A DNA stretch of 64,000 nucleotides from Oceanicoccus sp. KOV_DT_Chl (GCF_900120175.1 NZ_FQLF01000005.1:250501-314500); one strand, 5' to 3'. Shown: positions 1 through 9,558, numbered from the stretch's first letter. Numbers and translations are program-made. The notes: generated by a model not told the origin, from the sequence alone.

Positions 1-37
1 CGTCGTCGCCGACCGGGGTAGGTATGGTAATACTCAT
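1..37 (-). CDS. 5' end of a minus-strand gene cut by the window edge
   Basis: An ATG on the minus strand at 37 opens a frame (M-S-I-T-I-P-T-P-V-G-D-D) that runs off the left edge without a stop. It lies downstream of the PadR gene on the same strand, about 80 bases after its stop. There is only a weak AAGA-type ribosome binding site. Twelve residues are too few to assign a family, so this is only a possible gene start. Confidence 0.35.
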   Translation of the reverse strand, partial: MSITIPTPVGDD

Positions 38-118
38 AATTTTTATCTTGGGAAAATCTTGTTTGTAGAAAATAAAACCGCAAGGCTATCAGCACATTAA
101 GCTGGCGCACAGAAAAAA

Positions 119-787
119 TTAATTTTTATTTTCCCGACTGTCGACCTGACCCAATAAATTTTCCAGCCGCTGCAATACTCGCTGATAAGCTTCATGCCCA
201 AGCGTTTGTGCCTGCCGACTATCGCCATTGGTATCCGGCATGGCCGTTAATAATGCTTGTGTCGATTCAGCCCAATGAATACGAGCCTCCATCACATCAA
301 CCAAATATTCAAGCGCGATGCCATTGTAGGGAGCCCCTGGCATGGTGCGGATCGTTTCATCCTCAAAGTCACCAATAATTGCAGCGTAGGCAGCTGCTTC
401 CTTAACTGCAGTGTCCTTTACTGCGGCTAAATTGTTGCGCAAGGTTTCCATATCGCCGGAGCCAGCATAGAGAAACTTTAGCATGGCTTCATACTGCATG
501 GTGAAGTACGTTTCAGTCGGTGCTGCCAACCACTCCTGTAATGCTGCTCTTCCCTCTTCATTGACCGTATAAATAGTGCGCGTTCGACCGCCGTTGTCCT
601 CTGTATGACTGGTCACCAAGCCCAGGCCCTCCAGTTTTTTGGGCTCTGAATAAACATGACTTTCAGCGCGGGACCAGAAAGCACGGAGCACACTCTCTTT
701 CATATGATTATTCAATTCGTAAGCAGACCAGGGGCGACGTGCCAACAGGCCCAAAATAGCATAGGAAGTGGGGGTCAATTTTCTCAT
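119..787 (-). CDS. PadR-family transcriptional regulator
   Basis: 222 aa. The N-terminus (LTPTSYAILGLLARRPWSAYEL) is the classic PadR winged-helix opening, and the winged-helix core continues to about residue 90 (EGLGLVTS, GRTRTIYTVNEEGR). The rest is a helical Vir-C-like effector/dimerisation domain. An ATG 22 codons upstream is possible, but the internal ATG at 787 begins exactly where the PadR domain begins, so I prefer it. The gene diverges from the TonB-dependent receptor, and two near-identical inverted repeats lie between the two starts. Inference: PadR represses the receptor, and perhaps itself, and is released by a small, probably aromatic or hydrophobic, ligand. Confidence 0.9.
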   Translation of the reverse strand: MRKLTPTSYAILGLLARRPWSAYELNNHMKESVLRAFWSRAESHVYSEPKKLEGLGLVTSHTEDNGGRTRTIYTVNEEGRAALQEWLAAPTETYFTMQYEAMLKFLYAGSGDMETLRNNLAAVKDTAVKEAAAYAAIIGDFEDETIRTMPGAPYNGIALEYLVDVMEARIHWAESTQALLTAMPDTNGDSRQAQTLGHEAYQRVLQRLENLLGQVDSRENKN

Positions 788-819
788 GACGACACTATAG
801 CCTAAATGGGTGATGCCGT

Positions 820-836
820 TACTCCAAATAGGAGTA
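820..836. promoter_or_regulatory. Putative PadR operator, site 1
   Basis: Perfect inverted repeat TACTCC-AAATA-GGAGTA; one more base pair on each side (T...A) also matches. It lies 33 bases upstream of the PadR start in the divergent intergenic region. A near-copy is centred 39 bases away, next to the receptor start. Role as the PadR binding site is inferred from position and symmetry. Confidence 0.6.
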
Positions 837-858
837 ATATTCGCTTTCGACAAAATAA

Positions 859-875
859 TACTACAAATTGGAGTA
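859..875. promoter_or_regulatory. Putative PadR operator, site 2, over the receptor ribosome binding site
   Basis: TACTAC-AAATT-GGAGTA, a one-mismatch inverted repeat that matches site 1 at 15 of 17 positions. Its right half contains the GGAG that serves as ribosome binding site for the ATG at 881, so a protein bound here would sit at the very start of the receptor gene. Confidence 0.55.
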
Positions 876-880
876 TATAT

Positions 881-3111
881 ATGAAAGATCGGGGCGTAAT
901 TTCATCCCACTGGCAGCATTGCCAATGGCCATTTTGCTAGCCAATAGTGCGGCGGCGGAGCTGGTCATTGAAGAAATCATGGTGACTGCACAAAAGCGTA
1001 CGGAAAGCACACAGGATATTGGTGCTGCCATTAGCGCCGTACAGGGCGATTCTTTAGAACGCTTGAATATTCTGGACTTTACCAGTGTTGAACAACTTAC
1101 TACTGGCTTGACCCTGGACGATAGCAATGCTCGCAATACCACCATCAGTATGCGTGGCGTGACGTATGATTCGGAAGGTACGGCCAACCCAACAGTAGAT
1201 GCCTACTGGAACGGCGTGCCAGTGCGTAATGATGCAGTGTTCAACCAATTATTTGATATCAGCCGAATCGAAGTGTTACGCGGCCCACAAGGGACGTTAC
1301 AGGGGCAAACATCGCCCGCTGGCGCGATCGTTATCCACAGCCGCAAACCCAATTTCGAAGGCAATGTTGAAGGCTATATCAGCACCACCGTTACTGAGAA
1401 TAATGGCTTTTCTACACAAGCCGCAATCGACCTTCCCGTGGTTGAAAACACACTGGCGGTGCGTATTGCCGCCAATTATGACGATAATGATATGGATGGT
1501 ATCCGCAATATCAATACCGGCAGTACCCAAAGCAGCCACAGTGATGCCGGCCGTATTACCATTGCCTGGGAACCTAGCGACACTCTGACTACCAGCCTGA
1601 CCCATGAATACAGCGAGCAGGAATTAAACGACTTTAAAGACATGGCCGGCACTGACCTCCTAGGTAATGGCAATCCAGATCTGGACACCTATGACCGCAA
1701 AGGGTTAAACCAACTTGATGCCACATTTGATAAACGCAACCGCTTAACGGTACTGAATGTCGATTGGGAGGTTTTTGGTCATCAACTCACGGCTATCAGC
1801 GGTTATCAGGATATCCATCAATTTGACTCCAGAGATATTGATCGAGCCAATTACAGCCCGCTTCCCCAGTTACAACAGGTCACCACTGAGTACGATATTT
1901 TCTCGCAAGAGTTACGACTCAGCTCCATTGACTCCGGGTTCTGGGAATACATTGTTGGCGGTTTTTACAAAGACCAGAACCTAAGCACAAACTACCTGCG
2001 TGAAATACAGCCTGGCGCTGGTTTCTTTTTCGCTGCACCAGACATACCGTCAAACCGCGAAGAAACAGGGGTTTTCACCCACAATACTTTCAACCTGAAC
2101 GAACACTCACGACTACAGCTCGGTTTACGCTGGTCGAAAGTCCGAAATTTCAACCGCTATGATGCAGTGATTACTGACGCTAACGGCAATGTCGTCAATG
2201 TTAGACCCCCTGCTATTCCAGACGATAAAGCGCTCACCGATCAGGAAGAAGTGACCGGCTCTTTAAAGTATCTGCATCATCTTGACGACGATGTAATGCT
2301 GTATGGCTCAATCGACACCAGCTTCCGTCCGGGCGGTGTCACCGTCGAACCGCGGATCACAAACCCCGACGACTTGATCTACGATAGCGAAACATCGATC
2401 TCTTACGAGCTTGGTTTTAAATCCACGGTATGGGATCAGCGCCTGCAGTTGAATGGCTCGGTGTATTACCAGCAATTTGATGACTACATCAATCGTATCG
2501 CAGGGCCATTAATTGATGAAAACCTTGATGGCAATCCGGATTCACGCGCATCAGGCGTAATGGCTAACGGCGATGCAGTAATCAGCGGCGCCGAAGTTGA
2601 CTTCACCGCACTGCTCTCCGAAGCACTCTCGGTAGGTGGCGGCGTCAACTACACCGATGCTAAATATGATGGTGCGGAGATTCCCTGTAGCGGCAACGAT
2701 GGTGACTACAATCAAACATCCCACATTTTCTTGTGCGATGCCGATGGTAAAAATCTGGGCAACGAGCCTAACTGGACAGTGACGTTAAATGCTGAATATC
2801 AAATCAGTCTGGGCAGCTATGATGGATTTGTGCGCGGTCTTTATAAATTTACCGGCAGTCGAAACAATGACTTTCAGGCCAACTCCAGCGTAGGCGGGTA
2901 TGGTGTAGTTAACTTATACGCAGGCATTAGTGATCCCGCTGAAAAATGGGAAGTCAGCCTATTCGCCAAAAACCTGCTGGATAAAGAAGCACAAATAAAT
3001 CGTAGCCCTAACGAAGTCGGCGCTGGTGCTGTAGATACAGGCTACCGCGGCGTTAATATTATTAACGAGCAAACGGTTGGTATTACCGCCAGGTACAACT
3101 TTGGTCGCTAA
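881..3111 (+). CDS. TonB-dependent receptor (frame disturbed near the start)
   Basis: About 743 aa outer-membrane, ligand-gated transporter energised by TonB. After the signal peptide (LAALPMAILLANSAAA) comes a TonB box-like EEIMVTAQKR, then the plug domain (RISRIEVLRGPQGTLQG), then a 22-strand barrel ending in an aromatic-rich strand (GITARYNFGR). The best start is ATG 881 with GGAG seven bases upstream, but it is out of frame with the rest. One extra G in the run at 891-894 would give M-K-D-R-G-R-N-F-I-P, a normal signal-peptide start. As written, the long frame can only begin at a TTG (868) without a ribosome binding site. The substrate is unknown. A terminator separates the gene from the acylase downstream. 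Confidence 0.88.
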
Positions 3112-3157
3112 ACCCTGCAATTCAGGTCTTGGCTGTCATAAAGACAGCTAAACTTAT

Positions 3158-3182
3158 AGCCGGGCTCGCCCGGCTTTTTTTG
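3158..3182 (+). terminator. Rho-independent terminator after the TonB receptor
   Basis: GC-rich hairpin (AGCCGGG, loop ctcg, CCCGGCT) followed directly by seven T. It sits 47 bases after the receptor stop and 55 bases before the next gene, so the receptor and acylase are probably separate transcripts. Confidence 0.85.
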
Positions 3183-3236
3183 TAACTCGGCAACGATAGA
3201 TAACACCATCGTGCAAATTATTTTCAAGGTATCGCC

Positions 3237-5613
3237 ATGATCAAGAAAATACTATTGGGTGCATTGATTGTCATCGCACTAGGCACTACTTACGTCCTGC
3301 AGACATTTAATGCTTATCAACAAGCAGGCGAAATAAGCCTGAGTGCTTTGGATCAACCGGTAAGCGTGCACCGGGACGAATTGGGCATCCCCTATATTTA
3401 TGCAGAAACCCTCGCCGACGCCTTGCGGGCACAGGGCTTCATTACCGGCCAAAACCGGCTGTATCAAGCTGAACTCTATAAACATTTAGCCACCGGAAAA
3501 CTCGCCGAAATGTTCGGGGAGCGCGGATTAAAAAGTGACATACTGATCCGTAGTCTTAACATCCAGCAATTAGCGCAACAACAAATCGAGCTACTCAGCG
3601 AAGATTCCAAAAACTATTATCTCTATTATCTACAAGGGCTTAACGCTTATATTAGCGAGCAGCAACACGAGCACCCCTTCAGCCTTAGTATGCTCGGTAT
3701 CAAACCCCAACCTTGGACACTGCTGGATATTATTACCGTGCAGTATTTTCAAATGTGGGGCAGTACGGCTAATTGGCGTATCGAATTATTAGCGCAACAA
3801 TTAATAGATCAACTCGGCCCGCAACTGGCTAACGAAATTTCTATGGTGAGTGTGAATCCCAATGATGAATCGGTAGTGGCGGCAAAGTTGCTGGACGACT
3901 TACAGGTTAGCCTAACCATTGACCCTGAATTGTTAGCAGTGATTCCCGACGATGTTAACGCCGCCAGTAATGCCTGGGCGAGCGCTGCCAGCAAATCAAC
4001 CAACGGCGCCGCACTTTTTTCAAACAGCCCGCATATTGATGCCCGCACGCTGCCTGGCTTCTGGCACCCTATGGGTATATTTACCCCGGAGTTACGGGCT
4101 ATTGGTGCCACCGCCCCGGCACCCCGGGTTTGGTATTGCCCGTACCGAGCACATCAGCTTTGGTGCCACTAACGGCTATAGCGATGGCGCAGATCTCTAT
4201 ATTGAACAGCTAGACCCCGACACCCCTGACCATTATTTAGAAGGCGAAAAATCATTGCCGCTAATCATTCGGCAACAACAACTTCGAATAAAAGACTCGC
4301 AATCCACAACAGGTTACCGCAACCAAACCATCACTATTCGTGAGACGCGACGCGGCCCGCTCATTTCTGATCATGGTATTGATTTGGCCGACAACCTCGC
4401 CCTGTCTTTACGCTGGGCAAGCAAAGAGCCTGGTGCTTTATCAGCGAGTTTAGGCACGGACACCTTGTTACTGGCAAAAAATATTGATGAAGCCAGAGCA
4501 GCATTAAAAACCACCCCTACCCCATTAAGCTATGTAGTGGTTGATAAGCACGGTGATATTGCCCGTATCTCGACGGGGCACGTCCCCAACCGGATACGCG
4601 GTGATGGCTCTAAACCCTTTGTCGTCCGCGATGGCATTGATAATTGGGATGGTCTGATCCCCGCTGCAGCAATGCCCGCCGAAGTACGACCTGAATCCGG
4701 CTGGGTAGGCACAGCTAATCACCGTGTCGTCGATGCTAACTACCCTTACGAATACTCCACTTTTTTTTCATCGTCCTGGCGCTATCGTCGTATTCAGGAG
4801 TTCATGACCGAACACCAAACCGTTTCATTAGATGACCACTGGTCGCTCATTAATGATGTTAAAAATCCAATGGCAGAAAAATTACGCCCCATAATCAGCA
4901 CCGCTTTAGCAGCTGATCAACAGACATTATATCTGGCAGATATTTTGAACCAATGGAATCTCAGGGACGAACGCGATCAAAACGGCGCCGCTGTCTTTCA
5001 GGTATTAATGAAACATTTCGTTCAGCTAACTTTTAACGACGATATTAGCGGCCAAACCTGGGATTTATTTTTCGATACCGATTACTACTGGCAAGAACGT
5101 TTGCTGCTGTTAATGCAGGACAATAACAACCACTGGTTCGATCAACGCAGCACTTCACAGATAGAAACCCGCGACCAATTATTACGCATCGCCGCGCTAG
5201 CCGCTGCCGCAGAATTGCGCGCAAGGCTTGGCAGTGATCCTGACAATTGGCTTTGGGGCGACGTACTTAACATCACGTTTTCCAGCCCGGTTATCCCTGG
5301 CAAAACTGCAGCTAAATGGCTCGGTGCTGGCACGCAACGGATGTTCGGCTCCAGTGAGACCTTAAATCGCGGCAAATATAAATACAGCAGTGACTATGAA
5401 GCCCAGGCCATCGACTCCACACGCTTTGTCGCTGATATGTCCGACAAGGAAAAAGTGGTCGCCGTGATTCCCGGGGGAAGTAGTGGCCGCTATCTGGATG
5501 ACACACTCGCCAATCAAAACGAGGCATGGATGAACGGCGACAAACATTACTGGTGGTACAGTGATGAAAAAATTAACCAGCATACCGTGCATTCGCTACA
5601 ACTTATCCCTTAG
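3237..5613 (+). pseudogene. Penicillin-acylase-family N-terminal nucleophile hydrolase, frameshifted
   Basis: About 790 aa when repaired. The family hydrolyses amide bonds (beta-lactam side chains, N-acyl-homoserine lactones and similar) and self-cleaves into alpha and beta chains in the periplasm. An N-terminal membrane/signal segment (LLGALIVIALGTTYVL) is followed by the alpha chain, then S-N-A-W at residue 244, where Ser is the expected new N-terminus of the beta chain. The residue before it is Ala, not the usual Gly. The frame changes near 4118-4131. Upstream reads ELRAIGATAP and downstream reads GFGIARTEHISFGATNGY, consecutive pieces of the family's PGxPGxxxGR region. Restoring one G at 4118-4119 and one T at 4129-4131 gives the family spacing; removing one base also works. 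Substrate cannot be told; acyl-homoserine lactone acylase is one option. Confidence 0.85.
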
Positions 5614-5886
5614 TAAACAATAATCAGCAGAGGTTAATCCTCTGCTGATAAAGTCATTATCCTGGCAGCCTCACCCTATTTAACCTCCTAAGGTAATCAG
5701 CCACTGCCCACCACATTTATCCTGATTGATACCCTCCACAAACCCCCTCTGTAACACTGCAACTGAACTTAATAAGCAATAAAGCATGGCTGATCCACGT
5801 CGCGATTAAATTGTGCATTACTATTTTCTGCTCAGCATATTATTGATTTAACAGCTAATACAGATGATAAACCACCAAAGCACTGC
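5614..5886. other. Intergenic region with a hairpin after the acylase gene
   Basis: Contains an 11-bp perfect hairpin at 5623-5649 (ATCAGCAGAGG, loop ttaat, CCTCTGCTGAT) just after the acylase stop. It has no T run, so it may be a transcript-end stabiliser rather than a terminator. I see no gene in the rest. Confidence 0.5.
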
Positions 5887-5899
5887 TAAAATGCGCCGC
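5887..5899 (+). promoter_or_regulatory. Candidate -10 box with GC-rich discriminator
   Basis: TAAAAT-GCGCCGC, 23 bases before the DUF3581 start. The same -10 plus GCGCCGC occurs before ppnP (14228) and deaD (19763), which supports it as a real promoter type. No convincing -35 was identified. Confidence 0.5.
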
Positions 5900-5921
5900 T
5901 TCGAACCAAGGGTACGTTTTA

Positions 5922-6632
5922 ATGCTGATTGACCAATACCACAATGCCGCCGGCAATACCGTCAATATTAGCCGCCAACAGGCGAGTGATTTTGCGAAAA
6001 AAATCGCTGACGATTTTAATCCATTACACAATACCGATTACAGCCGGTTTTGCGTACCCGGCGATTTATTATTTTCTCTGGTGCTTGCCAAATACGGTGT
6101 GACTAAACATATGCGGTTTACTTTCTCCGGCATGGTAACGGAAGACGTCACCCTGGTCCTGCCTGAACCGGCTGAACAGCTCGCACTATGTGGGCAAAAC
6201 GAAAAAGAATACTTGAGCATAGAGCGGCTCGGTGACAGCTCCACTGACAACCTATTAATCGACAACCTCACTAAACGCTACGTCAACTTCTCGGGCCACA
6301 CCTTTCCCCATGTGTTAGTTCCACTAATGGAACAACACAATGTGATGATTAATCCTGACCGCCCCATGGTGATGTATCAAAGTATGTTAATTGACTTGAA
6401 CCGGCTCGACAAAAGCAATATAGAGCTCACTTTAGATCAGCAAAAAACCGTACTGGAAGTGGTCGGTAAGCGCGGTAATGTCTGCCTTGCTTTTAACCTG
6501 AGTGCTGACGGCGAAATTATCGGCCGCGGAGAAAAGCATATATTGCTGAGTGGCTTACGCCCCTTCGATCGATCCATCATAGATCAGGTGATTAATGATT
6601 ATGCTGAATGGAAAACGCACTTCAACCGCTAA
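5922..6632 (+). CDS. DUF3581 family protein
   Basis: 236 aa, the usual length for this gammaproteobacterial family of unknown function. Recognisable conserved stretches are ISRQQASDFAKKIADDFNP near residue 20, RFCVPGDLLFSLVLAKYG near 45, FTFSGMV near 65, FSGHTFPHVLVPLMEQ near 125 and MINPDRP near 145. The DFNP-xH and PGDLLFSLVL pattern recalls MaoC/hot-dog thioesterase or dehydratase folds, so a role with acyl-CoA is possible but unproven. It stands alone, with its own GC-discriminator promoter upstream and a hairpin terminator downstream. Confidence 0.85.
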   Translation: MLIDQYHNAAGNTVNISRQQASDFAKKIADDFNPLHNTDYSRFCVPGDLLFSLVLAKYGVTKHMRFTFSGMVTEDVTLVLPEPAEQLALCGQNEKEYLSIERLGDSSTDNLLIDNLTKRYVNFSGHTFPHVLVPLMEQHNVMINPDRPMVMYQSMLIDLNRLDKSNIELTLDQQKTVLEVVGKRGNVCLAFNLSADGEIIGRGEKHILLSGLRPFDRSIIDQVINDYAEWKTHFNR

Positions 6633-6806
6633 CAAGCCGGCTAAATATTGTCGGCTAATGTGACCAATTATCACGCCACCTTAGCCAACAGCATCACCCA
6701 TTCTACCCCCAGCACAGCCTGCAACCTCATCCAAACATAGCAGTATATTTTCGTCGGGTAATTTTTCCAGAGCAGTCATCTTTATACGCTTTACTGTTTT
6801 AAATTT

Positions 6807-6838
6807 GAAAAGTACGGCTTTTTATGCCGCACTTTTTT
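6807..6838. terminator. Bidirectional terminator between DUF3581 and the CMD gene
   Basis: Hairpin AAGTACGGC...GCCGCACTT with one G-T pair, followed on the plus strand by seven T and flanked by A residues on the other side. It overlaps the last codons of the minus-strand CMD gene and would end both convergent transcripts. Confidence 0.65.
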
Positions 6839-7397
6839 TAACGCTATGAATACAGCTCCAGCTAAAAGGTTTGAACTGATTATCAAGGGGAATATTGAGA
6901 GCCAGGCTGGCAAAGTTGCTAATCGTTTTAATACTAATACCCAACAACACTTCAAGGAACTGCGCCTGGGTATACCCCACACGATAGAACTCGCTTAAAT
7001 CCTTGCTGGAAACATGCCCTTTATTTTTTATCAAACTACGCACAACCGTATTTAGCGCGTTGAGGCGCTCATCAGCCATCGGCTGTCTGGCTCTAGCATC
7101 ATAAACAAGGTCTGCCGATATACTCAACGATTCAGCGAAAGAAGTATGACCCGCAACACAGTAGCCAGAATCATTTTCAGTACTCGCAATCAATAAAATC
7201 AACTGCTGCTCTTCGCTAGTCAAAGTGCCGGCGGCAAACGATTGGTTTAAGTTTACGAAAGCCTCCAGTACCGTCGGTGACTGTGCCACCACAGTAAAAA
7301 TATTGGGTGTAAAACCGATGGCTGCTTGTAGCTCATTGAGAATGGCAACGGACTTGTCACTCAGTGTTTCAGTAGTATCAATAGTAAGTGGGTTCAT
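6822..7397 (-). CDS. Carboxymuconolactone decarboxylase / AhpD-like family protein
   Basis: 191 aa from the ATG at 7397, which has GGAG eight bases upstream; an earlier in-frame ATG adds 16 unlikely residues. The AhpD-like fold shows in GFTPNIFTVVAQSPTVLEAF (residues 30-50) and ENDSGYCVAGHTS (near 88). The family motif is C-x2-C-x3-H, a redox-active cysteine pair plus proton relay. Here the first cysteine is Ser, leaving S-G-Y-C-V-A-G-H, so a disulfide peroxidase cycle is unlikely unless another thiol takes part. Function unknown. An 11-bp inverted repeat lies upstream. Confidence 0.82.
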   Translation of the reverse strand: MNPLTIDTTETLSDKSVAILNELQAAIGFTPNIFTVVAQSPTVLEAFVNLNQSFAAGTLTSEEQQLILLIASTENDSGYCVAGHTSFAESLSISADLVYDARARQPMADERLNALNTVVRSLIKNKGHVSSKDLSEFYRVGYTQAQFLEVLLGISIKTISNFASLALNIPLDNQFKPFSWSCIHSVKKSAA

Positions 7398-7478
7398 TAT
7401 TTTCTCCTGTGAAGTTAAGTGCAAATAGCGATGCGTTTGCAACAACTACAGGATGGATAATTGAGGCTGTAATAACTA

Positions 7479-7537
7479 CTTCATAATCCATAGTTACCAA
7501 CTACAAAAAATGAAGTTAGCCACTTCGGATTATGAAG
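7479..7537. repeat. Inverted repeat upstream of the CMD gene; rest of the 7398-7764 gap has no gene
   Basis: Perfect 11-bp arms CTTCATAATCC (7479-7489) and GGATTATGAAG (7527-7537) with a 37-base spacer. The spacer holds a second small hairpin, GAAGT-tagcc-ACTTC (7512-7526). Position before a minus-strand gene suggests a regulator-binding region, or two half-sites of one operator. Nothing else stands out between 7398 and 7764. Confidence 0.5.
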
Positions 7538-7764
7538 CTATGCTCTTAACACTAACTTTAACCGGGTTTTGATTATGGAATTTGGACAGTTTTGACCTAT
7601 TGTCAAAGCCACTGAAATACTTGACGAAAATTGGGTGTTTTAATACTGAGAGAATATTAAGACTGTTTAGGAAATTAAGTTGATTCAGCAGCACAAGGGT
7701 AATCCACCATGCTATGATTCTGCCGTTTCTCCATTAGCCGCAACACCTCACGAATTTATTTATT

Positions 7765-8829
7765 ATGTTAGTCAACGGCAGTCCCCACACCACCATCGAA
7801 TATCTACCCGACCAACAGTGTGTGCAGATCATCGATCAAACCCTGCTGCCCTTTAATTTCGCAACAATCACCCTGCGCTCGCTGGAAGAATTTTGCCACG
7901 CCATTAGTGACATGCAGGTGCGCGGCGCGCCGTTAATCGGTGCCACCGCCGCCTTTGGTTTGGCGCTTGCACTACGCCACGACAGCAGCGCTGATCATGA
8001 GCAACTGGCCGCCGACAAACTCCTTGCAACGCGTCCCACCGCTGTCAATCTTCGCTGGGCCCTGGAACGCGTTCGCAGCGCCATCCAGGGGGTGGATACA
8101 GCGACAAAATCTGCTCGCGCCTTAGAGGAAGCAGAAACTATCCGGCTTCAGGATATCGCCACCTGCGAGGCTATCGGCAACCATGGCTTGAGTTTATTCA
8201 GCCAAGTGGCCGCCAATAAACCTGTCGATGCGGTAATCAATGTACTCACGCACTGCAACGCTGGCTGGCTGGCAACTGTTGACTGGGGTACGGCGTTAGC
8301 GCCGATATATAAAGCCCATCAAGCCGGCATTCCGGTACATGTATGGGTTGATGAAACCCGCCCCCGCAATCAGGGGGCCAGCCTCACCGCCTGGGAATTA
8401 CAGCAACAAGGTATCGCTCATACTGTCATTAGCGATAATACCGGCGGGCATTTAATGCAGCACGGCCTGGTGGATTTTTGCATTGTCGGCAGTGATCGCA
8501 CCACCGCCAGCGGCGATGTGTGCAATAAGATTGGTACCTATCTTAAAGCGCTAGCGGCGCAGGACAATGCCGTTCCTTTTTATGTGGCTTTACCCACGTC
8601 CACCATCGACTGGACCATTGATGACGGCATTAAACACATCCCCATTGAGCAGCGCAGCACCCGCGAAGTGACCCATATCACGGGGCTAGATCAGCAAGGG
8701 GCTGTCACCGAAATACAGTTAGTCGCCAACTCGCCCGCCGCCAACTATGCTTTTGATGTCACCCCGGCGCGTCTGGTCAGCGGATTAATTACCGAACACG
8801 GTATTTATCCGCCAACAAAAACAGCTTGA
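7765..8829 (+). CDS. mtnA: S-methyl-5-thioribose-1-phosphate isomerase
   Basis: 354 aa cytoplasmic enzyme that converts the aldose methylthioribose 1-phosphate (and 5-deoxyribose 1-phosphate) to the ketose. Family signatures are MQVRGAPLIGATAAFGLALAL near residue 50, VLTHCNAGWLATVDWGTAL near 160 with the catalytic Cys, VWVDETRPRNQGA near 190, and GSDRTTASGDVCNKIGTY near 240 with the catalytic Asp. Length is normal. It is followed after 21 bases by a class II aldolase, so the pair probably forms a short salvage pathway. No good ribosome binding site is seen at the ATG. Confidence 0.95.
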   Translation: MLVNGSPHTTIEYLPDQQCVQIIDQTLLPFNFATITLRSLEEFCHAISDMQVRGAPLIGATAAFGLALALRHDSSADHEQLAADKLLATRPTAVNLRWALERVRSAIQGVDTATKSARALEEAETIRLQDIATCEAIGNHGLSLFSQVAANKPVDAVINVLTHCNAGWLATVDWGTALAPIYKAHQAGIPVHVWVDETRPRNQGASLTAWELQQQGIAHTVISDNTGGHLMQHGLVDFCIVGSDRTTASGDVCNKIGTYLKALAAQDNAVPFYVALPTSTIDWTIDDGIKHIPIEQRSTREVTHITGLDQQGAVTEIQLVANSPAANYAFDVTPARLVSGLITEHGIYPPTKTA

Positions 8830-8850
8830 GTGAACTGCAGTCCACAATAA

Positions 8851-9513
8851 ATGACCAACACTAATATGAACGACGATCTGCCTCTGCGGCAACAGGTTAT
8901 AGACCACGCATTGCAATTTGCCAGCAGTGGCTTGTCGGTTGGGAAGTCTGGCAATATTAGCGTGCGCTGCGCACAAGGTTTTTTAATTACACCTACCGGC
9001 ATGGATTACAGCGCACTCACCCCGGATGATATCGTGCTACTCCTACCAGACGGCGAGCCAGCACCTGATCAGGCGCGACAAGCTTCCAGTGAATGGCACT
9101 TCCACTGTGGTCTCTATCAAGCGCGCACAGATATCAATGCCATCGTTCACGCCCACCCGACTTACTGCACCGCACTGGCCTGTAGTGAAAAAAATATTCC
9201 CGCCTTTCATTATATGGTGGCTGTTGCTGGTGGTAACGATATTCCGCTAGCACCTTACGCGCTGTTTGGCACCGAGGAGTTATCCCGCCACGCGATCAAC
9301 GCTTTAAGTGAGCGACAAGCCTGTCTATTAGCGCACCACGGTATGATCGCACTAGGCAATAACCTTAATAGCGCATTTAATTTAGCCATTGAAATAGAAA
9401 GTCTGGCGAAGCAATATTGCGAAGTATTAAAACTGGGGAATGCTAAACTGTTATCCAAACAGCAAATGGATGAAGTGATTGCCCGTTTTGCCAACTATGG
9501 ACAACGGACTTAA
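8851..9513 (+). CDS. Class II aldolase, FucA-like
   Basis: 220 aa zinc-dependent aldolase/epimerase fold. SGNISVRCAQGFLITPTGMDY (residue 35-55), SSEWHFHCGLYQ (near 80, with Glu as candidate catalytic residue), HAHPTYCTALA (near 98, two zinc His) and LAHHGMIALG (near 158, third zinc His) all match L-fuculose-1-phosphate aldolase. It begins 21 bases after mtnA. In known methylthioadenosine/5-deoxyadenosine salvage (the DHAP shunt), such an aldolase cleaves the ketose phosphate to dihydroxyacetone phosphate and an aldehyde; context favours that over fucose use. The dehydratase MtnB is a family alternative, but sequence resemblance is to FucA. Start could also be the ATG at 8866. Confidence 0.85.
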   Translation: MTNTNMNDDLPLRQQVIDHALQFASSGLSVGKSGNISVRCAQGFLITPTGMDYSALTPDDIVLLLPDGEPAPDQARQASSEWHFHCGLYQARTDINAIVHAHPTYCTALACSEKNIPAFHYMVAVAGGNDIPLAPYALFGTEELSRHAINALSERQACLLAHHGMIALGNNLNSAFNLAIEIESLAKQYCEVLKLGNAKLLSKQQMDEVIARFANYGQRT

Positions 9514-9558
9514 ACACTTCTTCCAAACCACTTAAACAACAAGGCAACAGGATCTATT

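Noticed and set aside
861-1187. 108-codon minus-strand open frame over the receptor start
   Set aside because: Antisense to the signal peptide and plug domain, low complexity, no start signals.
6643-6778. Short minus-strand frame starting M-T-A-L-E-K-L-P
   Set aside because: Only about 32 codons, no ribosome binding site and no resemblance to a family.
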